Shown: positions 27,777-35,135 of the stretch, piece by piece
Layout of the letters: every line of letters starts with the position of its first letter
Numbering within the stretch: position 1 is the stretch's first letter
From: Caballeronia sp. SEWSISQ10-4 2
GTDB lineage: Bacteria > Pseudomonadota > Gammaproteobacteria > Burkholderiales > Burkholderiaceae
NCBI RefSeq assembly: GCF_030464885.1
Contig: NZ_JALPRJ010000039.1
Span: 1-64,000 of the forward strand
Reading direction: 5' to 3'
Length of the DNA: 64,000 bases
Made by a program: the position numbers and the translations under genes
Notes under the pieces: model-generated
Seen by the model: the letters and a program-made list of their open reading frames with translations, nothing else
The model's database searches: none
What the model was told of the DNA's origin: nothing

Positions 27777-28040
27777 GTGCGCACCGTATCCATTTTCAAG
27801 AACAACGCAAACCAGGCGGTCCGAATTCCGAAGGATATGCAGTTCGAGGGGGTGACTGAACTCGAGATCCAGCGCGAAGGGGACACCATCCTGTTGCGCC
27901 CGGTGCGGCCCAACTGGACTTCGTTCGCGGGTGAGCCGATCGCCGATACAGATTTTCTTGCGGAGCGTCCTGACGTTGTTCAGACCGGTCGCTTTGATCT
28001 TTCCGGCCCGGATGACGACGCAGGAGAGCCGGGCCAGTGA
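27777..28040 (+). CDS. vapB: VapB-type antitoxin
   Basis: 87 aa from GTG at 27777, after a purine-rich CAGGGGG site. The N-terminal AbrB/SpoVT-type swapped-hairpin DNA-binding domain is seen in VSIFKNNANQAVRIPKDMQFEG. The C-terminal half (about 45-87), rich in acidic residues, would wrap and block the toxin. The stop overlaps the toxin start (GTGA), so the two are translationally coupled, a usual TA arrangement. The antitoxin should also repress the promoter through the CATATG repeats. Confidence 0.92.
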   Translation: MRTVSIFKNNANQAVRIPKDMQFEGVTELEIQREGDTILLRPVRPNWTSFAGEPIADTDFLAERPDVVQTGRFDLSGPDDDAGEPGQ

Positions 28041-28462
28041 CGCAACTCTACATGCTCGACACGAACATCTGTTCCTTCATCATGCGTGAGCGCCCGGCTG
28101 AGGTTCTGGCGAGACTGCAGGCCTGTGTCGACGCCCAGCAGCGAATTGTCATCTCAGCGATCACCTATGCGGAAATGCGTTTTGGCTCGATCGGCAAAAA
28201 AGCGTCACCGAAACATGCGGCACTGGTGTCGACCTTTGTCGCGCGGCTTGACGGTATCTTGCCGTGGGACGCCGCGGCGGTTGATGAGACGACGCGCGTA
28301 CGGATCGAACTGGCGAGCTACGGAACACCGATCGGTGATAACGATTCCGCTATAGCCGGCCACGCCCTGGCTGCTGGCACGGTGCTGGTGACCAACAACG
28401 TGCGTGAATTCAAACGTGTGCACGGGTTGCGCATCGAAGACTGGGCCGCCCCGGCGAGCTGA
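28037..28462 (+). CDS. vapC: VapC toxin (PIN-domain ribonuclease)
   Basis: 141 aa from GTG at 28037, overlapping vapB by 4 bases. PIN-domain acidic residues are all present: D8 (YMLDTNI), E46 (TYAEM), D103 (GDNDSAIAGHAL) with N121 in VLVTNNVREFKRV. Such toxins are Mg-dependent endoribonucleases, often cutting initiator tRNA or rRNA loops, and are held inactive by VapB. The active site is intact, so the pair appears functional. It anchors the left part of the accessory island and may help stabilise it. Confidence 0.93.
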   Translation: MTQLYMLDTNICSFIMRERPAEVLARLQACVDAQQRIVISAITYAEMRFGSIGKKASPKHAALVSTFVARLDGILPWDAAAVDETTRVRIELASYGTPIGDNDSAIAGHALAAGTVLVTNNVREFKRVHGLRIEDWAAPAS

Positions 28463-28828
28463 TAAAGAAACCTGACGCCCCACTTCCGTGATCATCGAAT
28501 TAGTTGCGGTGTCCAGTCGGCTCACTCGCCACGAACGAGCCCACGGCTAAAAGCGCAAAACTCAGCGTTAGATCAGCTTTGCCACCTATGTCTCTGTGGG
28601 GAAGCACCCAAAGCGAGGAGCATTGATACGCAAGGGACGAAATTCGCTTGAACCCCTGCTGGACAGCCTTTGCTAGCGTTTGCTGATACCCAGATGAAAA
28701 TGGCAAAACGAATGAACACGCCGGCACTTTATGCAAAAAAAAACCGAGCGGGCCTGAAGCGAGCAACTGATCGATATCGGTGTGCCGAAGGCGGCGCAAA
28801 AAGGAAATGGTTGTAGACGCAAATGCCG
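28463..28828. other. 366-base gap with one uncertain small frame
   Basis: A 99-codon frame (28500-28799, minus) with TTG start lies downstream of the XRE gene and could be a small partner (it opens MRRLRHTDIDQLLASGPL), but it has no recognisable domain and no Shine-Dalgarno. I leave it as unassigned. Confidence 0.3.
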
Positions 28829-29503
28829 TCAGTGGGCCAACTTTGCTCGATGTTCTTCGATGACATCGTCGGCGATCAAGCGGATCTTATCGCGCGCGCG
28901 CGTGTTTGCCGGAAAGACGGCGATGTCGTGCCGCTGTAGCGTCTCCAACATCAGGTTGGCAAGGTCGCTTGCCGAAACACTCGCGAGTCGTCCCGCATAT
29001 CTGCAAACCGCATCGAACGCCTCTTCAAACAACTCGCTTTTCTCCACTGCCATGCGAACCAGCGCTTCCGCCTGCGCCTTGCTGATGGAGCGCGCATCAG
29101 ATTGGGAGACACTCTGTACCTCATCCAGCCCGAATAGATAGAACAGATTCTCCAGAGCGTGCACGCTGGCTCCCGCGGGGCTGACGTCCCCGCCAAAAAG
29201 CCTCCCGGCAACTTTCGCCGCTAATGCGGGCAGTGTTTCGATTCTCTCGCCTTCTAGGACGTAGGTGAGATCGATCCCTAAAGAAGCCGCCGCTTCGTAA
29301 TAGGCTGCGTCGGGCTCACGCTCACCTGCCTCGTAATTAACTTGCGTTCGGCGATGGACGCCTACCTTTTCTGCGAACACCTGCTGCGAAAGCTTGAGGC
29401 GCATTCGTTCTTCGCGAAGCCGAGCGCCCGACTCCTTACGGAGTTTCGTCCATATCGATTCTCGGATGCCTTTGGACGAATTCTTATCCACGCTGCTTGA
29501 CAT
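28829..29503 (-). CDS. XRE-family transcriptional regulator
   Basis: 224 aa from ATG at 29503. Helix-turn-helix at about residues 25-80 (RLREERMRLKLSQQVFAEKVGVHRRTQVNYEAGEREPDAAYYEAAASLGIDLTYVL), followed by a helical C-terminal region with no familiar domain. Such regulators are common on islands and prophages, sometimes as repressors of an adjacent toxin or phage gene. The promoter region just upstream holds two GTGTACG repeats 24 bases apart, the likely self-operator. The open frame from 29563 crosses this operator, so the shorter start is preferred. Confidence 0.88.
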   Translation of the reverse strand: MSSSVDKNSSKGIRESIWTKLRKESGARLREERMRLKLSQQVFAEKVGVHRRTQVNYEAGEREPDAAYYEAAASLGIDLTYVLEGERIETLPALAAKVAGRLFGGDVSPAGASVHALENLFYLFGLDEVQSVSQSDARSISKAQAEALVRMAVEKSELFEEAFDAVCRYAGRLASVSASDLANLMLETLQRHDIAVFPANTRARDKIRLIADDVIEEHRAKLAH

Positions 29504-29534
29504 GTGTACGAATTGTATCCTATATTTGTGTACG
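29504..29534. promoter_or_regulatory. Likely operator of XRE regulator
   Basis: GTGTACG occurs at 29504-29510 and again at 29528-29534, in direct repeat 24 bases apart. AT-rich sequence between them gives, on the minus strand, a TATAGGATACAAT region that can serve as -10. Autoregulation is inferred. Confidence 0.5.
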
Positions 29535-29562
29535 TAATGAGCACGTTGTCGGATGTAGTTCA

Positions 29563-29748
29563 ATGTCGAACGATTTTACCGCCGCTCGTCGTGGGTACGT
29601 CGAGGAAAGCTATCCCATGCGTACTTTTGCGTCAGCTCGGGAGGCGGCTTTATACGGTTTTCACACGTTAATGGTCCATACGGTAATCGGCCGACGCGTG
29701 GCGTGCCACTTTGGCAAGTCGCATCAAATTGGGCGCTATGCGGGTTGA
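29563..29748 (+). CDS. Small hypothetical protein divergent from XRE gene
   Basis: 61 aa from ATG at 29563. It diverges from the XRE regulator across the GTGTACG operator, an arrangement often seen for a gene under control of such a regulator. Sequence features are few: an acidic-basic N-terminus MSNDFTAARRGYVEESYPM and a short hydrophobic run (AALYGFHTLMVHTVIG). No family recognised. It could be spurious. Confidence 0.35.
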   Translation: MSNDFTAARRGYVEESYPMRTFASAREAALYGFHTLMVHTVIGRRVACHFGKSHQIGRYAG

Positions 29749-30148
29749 GGAGAGGGGAGTTGAGCGGTCGCGCGTGCAACAGCTGCCAGAGCTCGAAGGT
29801 GTTGCGCAAATAGCAACTCGAAATTCGCCTGCAACACGGGCGACAGCGGTTAGCGTCGGTGCATGGAGGATTCAATAGTGGCGAGGGGAGGCGAGGCCGG
29901 CTCGGCACATCCTGCCTCTCCGATCTGACTGATGACAATCAAGTCGCTCGTTCGCGTTGCGAGGATTTCTGATCTGGATGATCCGCGCTTTACATAACTG
30001 CTGCGCCAGATCCTGAAACTTGATTACCTGTCGCTCTCGTCGCGGCCGAATGTGGAACAAGGTGATCGTACTCGCGCGTGTTGGCATAGATGGCGGTAGG
30101 AATAAAAACGAACCTGCAAGGAAACACTTGAAAACGGTGGGGTACGGC
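29749..30148. other. 400-base gap without recognisable gene
   Basis: Open frames on both strands here have no start signals or recognisable protein features. I see nothing assignable apart from the region just upstream of the small gene at 30149. Confidence 0.4.
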
Positions 30149-30421
30149 ATGGACGATAGACGTGAGCAGGTGATCGGTGACGTGGCATCAGTTCTCGGCG
30201 AGGCATCTGGACGCGTCGACGATGAACTGGTCCGGCAGTGTGACCAGGAATGGGACGTGTACCAGGCTATAGCGGCGCTCAAGGCGATTTCCGGACTCTG
30301 TACCACCTGCAGTAGAGCGGCGCAGGATGAGACGCTGGACTGTGTTGAGCGCCACGACATGGCGGCACTTCTTGCCTTGATATCGGACCGGCTTGAGCGT
30401 TCGATGTCCCCTGCGCGCTAA
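30149..30421 (+). CDS. Small hypothetical helical protein
   Basis: 90 aa from ATG at 30149; the Shine-Dalgarno is weak (GTGGGGT). The sequence is amphipathic and acidic-basic throughout (MDDRREQVIGDVASVLGEA, DQEWDVYQAIAALKAISG, ALLALISDRLERS), with Cys residues at LCTTC, and predicts a small helical cytoplasmic protein. Resemblance to short Burkholderia DUF1484-type proteins is possible but not firm. It has no clear partner gene; 3' of it lies an IS66 remnant. Confidence 0.45.
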   Translation: MDDRREQVIGDVASVLGEASGRVDDELVRQCDQEWDVYQAIAALKAISGLCTTCSRAAQDETLDCVERHDMAALLALISDRLERSMSPAR

Positions 30422-30545
30422 GCCGTTGTCGTTGTGCGTGGATGAAACGTATCCGCCCGTCAACGCAATTCATATTGGGGTGACGCGCGTGTAGTGCGCA
30501 GCTGTAGCTTTGTGGCGGTGAGCAACGCGATGTCAGGCGTTTGCG

Positions 30546-30725
30546 GAGAATCGCAGCAACGACAACGCCGGCGATACTATCGGCACGGCTCGCCTGAACT
30601 GCATCGAGCGCTACGCGTGGCTCGAGCGAACGCTCGAGAAGCCGCTGTCGTATCCGGCTAACCGCGCGCATGAAATTTCGCCGCTGATCAAACAAGTTTC
30701 CCTGAACGATAGACCTCTCTCTTGA
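30546..30725 (+). pseudogene. IS66-family transposase C-terminal fragment
   Basis: In one frame the fragment reads AGDTIGTARLNCIERYAWLERTLEKPL...YPANRAHEISPL and then a TGA at 30723-30725. This is close to the end of IS66 TnpC/TnpB-type transposases (IGTARLNGVDPEAWL...VLEHIADHPVNRVDELLPW). Nothing of the catalytic core or inverted repeats is seen, so it is a dead scrap left from an insertion in this island. Frame is intact only across about 60 codons. Confidence 0.75.
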
Positions 30726-30795
30726 TGCACTCGGGCTGGCTCCCAGCGCCGAGCTATACAGGCTATCTCTCATCATCGGCAAGATGCTTGAGGAC

Positions 30796-30863
30796 CCGAA
30801 GCGAACGTCGAAGTGCACCAGCGTCTGCATCTCGGCATGGCGGTCAACTATGTCGGCGATGAT
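30796..30863. repeat. 66-bp dispersed repeat, copy 1
   Basis: From GAAGCGAACG to GTCGGCGATGAT this stretch matches 34203-34272 in the same orientation with a few mismatches and one indel. The two copies lie 3.4 kb apart on either side of the mazE, zinc-ribbon and kinase genes. Identity unknown; perhaps a remnant of one mobile element. Confidence 0.75.
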
Positions 30864-30942
30864 AACTGCGCCGGTCGTGCCGCTGAAAACTTCACCGCGC
30901 TGGCAATTCGGAAGTCCAATGCTGGGCTGGCAAAGGACAGGA

Positions 30943-31057
30943 AAATCAGTAGCAAGGCCACGCTTGGATGTTCGGTGAACAGGTCGGATTGCACGGCAAG
31001 CGCCGGCCGAGCCTTGCCGAAGTCGCCCTGGATAGCGACGGCGACGATGTTGCCCCC
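30943..31057 (-). pseudogene. mazF-like toxin gene remnant
   Basis: Directly after the mazE-like stop, the next frame reads GGNIVAVAIQGDFGKARPALAVQSD and goes on to LLLI. This is the beginning of a MazF/PemK RNase (RRGDIVTVAIQGDFGKPRPAL). The expected ATG is lost and the sequence stops resembling MazF after about 37 residues, where other DNA is joined. A functional toxin cannot be made. The order antitoxin-toxin on the minus strand agrees with a former mazEF operon. Confidence 0.75.
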
Positions 31058-31058
31058 T

Positions 31059-31292
31059 TTATCGCAGGTCGTCGAGATCGGCGATCTGTTCGATGAAGTC
31101 GAGCAGATCCCCTTCAGCGTGACTTTCGCGGATCACGCGTGACTGGCGCGCGCACTCCTCGGCAAAACCGGGACGACGCGTGTCAGGTACCCAAATCTGG
31201 ATCGGCCGCAGACCGGCTGCGCGAAGGTTCTGGCGGTGGGCGCGAACGCGCTCAGACAATGTGGCTGCCATCATGTCATGCATTTGGAGCAT
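31059..31292 (-). CDS. MazE-like antitoxin (DUF3018), orphan
   Basis: 77 aa (or 70 from a later ATG at 31271, where homologues begin with MAATLSERV). It carries the family signature LRAAGLRPIQIWVPDTRRPGFAEECARQSRVI, which is the DUF3018/antitoxin MazE family found next to MazF toxins. The C-terminal acidic helix (EGDLLDFIEQIADLDDL) would bind the toxin. The toxin gene downstream has decayed, so this antitoxin is now an orphan that could still neutralise related toxins elsewhere. No Shine-Dalgarno is evident. Confidence 0.82.
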   Translation of the reverse strand: MLQMHDMMAATLSERVRAHRQNLRAAGLRPIQIWVPDTRRPGFAEECARQSRVIRESHAEGDLLDFIEQIADLDDLR

Positions 31293-31869
31293 TAATCTAA
31301 ATCACAACTTTACCTCAGCTATTGCTGGCGCGGGGCTAAATGCCGACGTGTTGCAGTACGGATCGCGCCTACCACGGCTGCAATCCGGCGTCACATAACG
31401 CCATGGAGGCTATATAAAGAAATCAATATTTGAGTTCTGCAGCGGCACACCGCTAAAACAGCAAGCGCTAGTCGGCAAACTAGCCTATGCGGACGATCGC
31501 TCGGAACTAAGTGCGCGAAGCAAGTCATAGATCAGTTCGGTCGTGCGGTGGGCGCGCAATCGAATCTTGATTCCTCGAACAACCGTTAATGAAGAAGCTG
31601 TGCGGCGGCAACGGGTCGCGGTGGGTCTCTCGAATCCAAGGAGCCTCCTGCACGACAACCATTCCTAGCGGGCAGTAGGAAGCTTGAATCTCCACCTAAC
31701 GGCGTTCCATGCCTCGGCTCTGTCGGCCCACCATCTAAAGCTTTGTGTGGATCTGCCGATATTCAGAAGGCGCGACACGCAGGTAAATCGACTATTTTGC
31801 GCCAGGCACTCCCTGTTTCACCCCGCAAGTTAGGGAGACGTTATTGAGTTAGATAATAAGGAATGAAAC
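31293..31869. other. 577-base gap, no recognisable gene
   Basis: Frames here are short and broken. Just before the zinc-ribbon gene, TTATTGAGTTAGATAATAAGGA gives a plausible -10 (GATAAT, about 31852) and the Shine-Dalgarno AAGGA. The rest looks like decayed island DNA with nothing I can name. Confidence 0.45.
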
Positions 31870-32154
31870 ATGAGCAACCTTACTTGTCCTCACTGCCACA
31901 ACAGCGTCCCGATGGGTGCGAGTGTTTGTCGAGGGTGTCACGCCGAATTAAAGTATGGCCCGTCGAGAGCCATCGTGTTCGGCTCGGTCATTCTGGCCGT
32001 GGTCGCAGGTAGCATAGTCGGATCGATACTCCCTCACTCAATGTCGATAGTAGGTTGGATCGTAGGCATTGGTACTCTCGGTTTCCTATACACGCGGGTG
32101 CGCAGCATCTATAAAGACCGCGTTGTATTCAAGCGAATTTATCGAACGCGTTGA
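31870..32154 (+). CDS. Zinc-ribbon plus two-span membrane protein
   Basis: 94 aa. The N-terminal zinc ribbon has C6-x2-C9 and C20-x2-C23 (CPHC...CRGC). Two spans follow at about 35-53 and 58-77, and a basic tail (YKDRVVFKRIYRTR). Small membrane proteins of this shape are common near phage, defence and stress genes, and functions are usually unknown. A good AAGGA site precedes the ATG. It lies 309 bases upstream of the kinase gene in the same direction, which suggests but does not show a link. Confidence 0.75.
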   Translation: MSNLTCPHCHNSVPMGASVCRGCHAELKYGPSRAIVFGSVILAVVAGSIVGSILPHSMSIVGWIVGIGTLGFLYTRVRSIYKDRVVFKRIYRTR

Positions 32155-32463
32155 TTTGGGCTACACGCCTGCCGGCACGCGCCGCGGCGTGTTCACAGTT
32201 ATGGCGACCACGGCTGGCATCTAACAACCCTGAGGCGGTCACGCACGGGCAATCTGCGCGTGTCGGCCAGTCGACTCTTGGGGTGATGCTGGGAGGTTTG
32301 CAGAAAGTCGGCGCAAACCAGACGCTTTCAACGCGACACGGTGGCGCCGTTTTGCTCGGACTCTCAGTAGCGACTGGACTGATGGCATAATTCCAAAAGT
32401 GAATCTCATCCTAAAAAAGAAACCTATCTTATTTTTTGACGCCTAAATACAAAGAGTTTTGCC
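32155..32463. other. 309-base gap upstream of kinase gene
   Basis: No credible ORF. The last 60 bases become AT-rich (e.g. TTATTTTTTGACGCC near 32430-32443), and TTGACG at 32436 resembles a -35 element. The kinase promoter is probably here, but a -10 match is not clear. Confidence 0.4.
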
Positions 32464-33891
32464 ATGAATAAAGAGTTTTCGGGGGAGGGGCTATGGATAA
32501 GCGAAAACGCCGAGGAATTTAAGCGCGGCGGAAACAGTAAAGTATTTCTCGTAAAAAATGTGATAAAAGGTGAAAGCGACAACTTGCATGCACTAAAGCT
32601 CTTTACCAGCGACAAGCCAGGTCGAGAACGACATGCCCGATTCTTGGCGGAAATAGAGATCGTGAAAAACTTGTCCGGAATAGCTGGTTGCGTTAAGTGC
32701 GTGGATCATGGGCTTCATGAGGGGCGACCTTTTTATGTGATGCCGTATTATGCCGGAGGGACATTTCGAGATCGATATTTGGTCAACGAAGCAGGATCGA
32801 TAGGCATCATCGAAAAACTCGAGCATTTCCAGGGCGTCTTGCAAATTGTAAAAAGGTTGCATGATGTCGGATTAGCAATCAGGGATATTAAGCCGCAAAA
32901 CATACTTATAGACGAGCAGAACGATCCCGCGCTATCTGATTTCGGATTATCGTTATGGTGCACAACTGCCGATGACGAGAGGTTAACATCGATCAATGGT
33001 CAAATAGGTTCTCAAGGATATCGAGCGCCGGAATGGCTAAGTTTTTATCCTGACGTAAATCATCGCCCAGGTGACATCTGGGGCCTGGGACGGACACTGT
33101 GGGCAGTACTTGCCGCAAGTAATCCCCCGAACGATTGCGAAACGTTAGGCGCTGCGGGGAATCATCTCAAAGGCTATTTACCGAAAGAGTATGCGAATCT
33201 CACCCAAAGTATCGTGACCGCGTGTACCGCCCAGATCCCCGACGAACGTCCGACTATCGCGGAATTAATTTCTCAAGTTGAGACGGTAAAGCAGCATATT
33301 CTTGATGCTGAAAAATCCGATGCAGGTGTGCGACGCGGATTGGTTTTGGCAATGAAAACATTTTCGTTACAGGTGGCCAATAGCGACACATTTATCGATG
33401 CAACGCGACTTAATTCTGAAGTAAATATAAAATTGCGCGAAGTTAAGTCATGCATCGAACGCACTCGTGAACATCTGTCTAGCATGATGTCGCTCCATCA
33501 GCACGATCTGGATAGCAGTCTTGGTAAGTTTTCGGTATTCAAGAGGGAAAGTGAAATGGTTTTCCCGCTAAGAAATTATGGGCTGACCTTGAATCTCTCC
33601 GACAATGACGTGTGGAACAAAAGCGTCACACTACGATTTGATCCATCCCAAAAAATCCAAGAACACCGAAGATTGGCCTATATTTACTTAGCGTGCTATA
33701 TGGGCCTCACGAATGATAAGAGGTTTTATTGGCTGGTTTCTTCTCGTGATCAGACTACGCAAAAGGAATACATAGTAGATCAACTGGAAACAAAAACCTT
33801 AGAAAATTTGGTCGCTAATAAGTTATCCCAGTTGGAAACGTTCGTGGTGAGTCATTTTTTTGATCGAATCGAGGCGCACTTCAAAGCGTAG
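32464..33891 (+). CDS. Eukaryotic-like Ser/Thr protein kinase, orphan
   Basis: 475 aa cytoplasmic protein. Kinase core at about residues 18-270: glycine-rich GGNSKVFLV, ATP-anchoring K45 (HALKLF), catalytic D141 in IRDIKPQNILID, DFG Asp D159 (LSDFGLS), and YRAPEW plus DIWGLGRTLWAV for the activation segment and helix F. The HRD His is replaced by Ile, but the catalytic Asp and Asn are kept, so it is probably active. Residues about 275-475 form a helical and mixed region with no recognised domain. No phosphatase or membrane span is near. The gene is much more AT-rich than its neighbours, a sign of transfer. Confidence 0.88.
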   Translation: MNKEFSGEGLWISENAEEFKRGGNSKVFLVKNVIKGESDNLHALKLFTSDKPGRERHARFLAEIEIVKNLSGIAGCVKCVDHGLHEGRPFYVMPYYAGGTFRDRYLVNEAGSIGIIEKLEHFQGVLQIVKRLHDVGLAIRDIKPQNILIDEQNDPALSDFGLSLWCTTADDERLTSINGQIGSQGYRAPEWLSFYPDVNHRPGDIWGLGRTLWAVLAASNPPNDCETLGAAGNHLKGYLPKEYANLTQSIVTACTAQIPDERPTIAELISQVETVKQHILDAEKSDAGVRRGLVLAMKTFSLQVANSDTFIDATRLNSEVNIKLREVKSCIERTREHLSSMMSLHQHDLDSSLGKFSVFKRESEMVFPLRNYGLTLNLSDNDVWNKSVTLRFDPSQKIQEHRRLAYIYLACYMGLTNDKRFYWLVSSRDQTTQKEYIVDQLETKTLENLVANKLSQLETFVVSHFFDRIEAHFKA

Positions 33892-34143
33892 CTAGCCGAA
33901 GCCGGTTATTCGCGAGGGAGCAACCTAAAGTTCGCTTCGTCAGAGCAGATGTTGCCTCGGTCTGGGCAGATATACTTTCGACTTCGGCAGCGGCCATTGA
34001 GGTTGCGCGCGCGATCGACCTCGTTGGGTTAAAAGTTTCCCGGTCAGTGACGCGGTGTCGAACGGCCGGAGTGGGGTCGGCGACAGCCGCGGACGGGCCG
34101 AGTCCTCGCAAGAAGGGCGGACGCTCCGGATTTTTTCACCAAC

Positions 34144-34174
34144 TGTGCCAGTAGTTTTTCACTTACCTGGCACA
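34144..34174. repeat. Inverted TGTGCCAG/CTGGCACA
   Basis: 8-base arms 15 bases apart, followed at 34186 by TGTGTGGCAC, near the second copy of the dispersed repeat. Might be the end of a former mobile element; no transposase adjoins it. Confidence 0.5.
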
Positions 34175-34202
34175 GATTTCACTTTGTGTGGCACCCGACA
34201 GG

Positions 34203-34272
34203 AGTGAAGCGAACGCTCGAAGTGCGCCAACGTCGGCATCTCGGCATGGCGGTCAACTATGTCGGCGATGAT
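34203..34272. repeat. 66-bp dispersed repeat, copy 2
   Basis: Matches 30796-30863 in direct orientation (shared core CATCTCGGCATGGCGGTCAA...CGGCGATGAT). Lies about 310 bases after the kinase gene. Confidence 0.75.
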
Positions 34273-34582
34273 CCGATGGGATCTCTGCAACGAGGCGGAC
34301 GATCGAACTCAGGCATACCCGGGCCGTGATCGAGGACAGCTCGACACGACGGCGCTGGGCCGTCGAGCATGCCGCAATTGTTTGTGACAAGCAACGGCGC
34401 ACCTTCGCAGCCAGAGCCAGAACGAGCACCGCCGTCCCGAGTCATGCGCGACGAGTTCTTCGTCGGCGACACCGTCCCAGCCGTATTCCGATGCCGCGAA
34501 GCCTTCTGCCAGCTTCTGCTGCTTCAGATCGCTCAGTTTTTCTGCGTGCCGACATATTTCTCGTCCCCTGCCGATATCCCTT

Positions 34583-34611
34583 CTTGAAATTACCGATGGG
34601 TGTGCCATATA
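34583..34611 (+). promoter_or_regulatory. Heat-shock-like promoter of groESL
   Basis: CTTGAAA at 34583-34589 and CCATAT at 34605-34610 fit a sigma-32-type promoter; TTGAAA and CATATA at 34606 with a 16-base spacer also fit sigma-70. The CIRCE operator follows immediately, so both positive and negative heat control are likely. Confidence 0.7.
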
Positions 34612-34612
34612 C

Positions 34613-34639
34613 TTGGCACTCGTCGCACGAGAGTGCTAA
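34613..34639 (+). promoter_or_regulatory. CIRCE operator (HrcA site)
   Basis: TTGGCACTC, a 9-base spacer, then GAGTGCTAA, differing from the canonical CIRCE by one base. It lies 81 bases upstream of groES, where HrcA would repress groESL until heat shock. Confidence 0.95.
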
Positions 34640-34720
34640 CAGTTTTCCGCCCGGTGGCCTTTTGGCTTGCCGGACGGGTGTCCCCGCGTTTTTATAGTCT
34701 CAGTTAAGAGAGGAGTGTGT

Positions 34721-35011
34721 ATGAACCTTCGTCCTTTGCACGATCGCGTCATCGTCAAACGTCTGGATCAGGAAACCAAGACTGCCTCGGGTCTCATCAT
34801 CCCCGACGCTGCAGCTGAAAAGCCGGATCAAGGCGAAATCCTGGCCGTCGGCCCGGGCAAGCGCGATGACAAGGGTACGCAAAACGCCCTCGACGTCAAA
34901 GTGGGCGACCGCGTGCTGTTCGGTAAATACGCTGGTCAGACCGTCAAGGTCGACGGCAATGAACTGCTCGTGATGCGCGAAGAAGACATCATGGCCGTCC
35001 TGGTCAAGTAA
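34721..35011 (+). CDS. groES: Co-chaperonin GroES
   Basis: 96 aa, the family's usual length; it starts MNLRPLHDRVIVKRLDQE, with AGAGAGGAG just upstream. The mobile loop (ETKTASGLIIPDAA) and the roof loop are normal. GroES caps GroEL rings to enclose folding substrates. Operon with groEL (125-base gap), under CIRCE and the heat-shock-like promoter above. Confidence 0.98.
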   Translation: MNLRPLHDRVIVKRLDQETKTASGLIIPDAAAEKPDQGEILAVGPGKRDDKGTQNALDVKVGDRVLFGKYAGQTVKVDGNELLVMREEDIMAVLVK

Positions 35012-35135
35012 ATCACCTTCAAGTCCACTCGGCTTTCCTGGCCGGCGCGATCGAACCGTTGATTGATACGTCACAGCGAATCTCGCACGACCTGATTGAA
35101 AGTCAGAAAACTGAAACGAATCAAGGAGTTTGAAT

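Larger units (their letters stand above)
33892..34720. other. 829-base gap: island right edge and groESL promoter
   Basis: Holds inverted TGTGCCAG / CTGGCACA (34144-34151, 34167-34174), a further TGTGTGGCAC at 34186, and the second copy of the 66-bp repeat. No intact gene is seen. A minus-strand stretch near 34430-34560 (LSDLKQQKLAEGFAASEYGWDGVADEEL) may be part of a decayed gene. The groES regulatory region begins near 34580. Confidence 0.45.

Noticed and set aside
28500..28799. 99-codon minus frame after the XRE regulator
   Set aside because: TTG start, no Shine-Dalgarno and no domain; kept only as a comment.
30279..30830. 183-codon minus frame over IS66 remnant and small ORF
   Set aside because: Antisense to both; low-complexity product.
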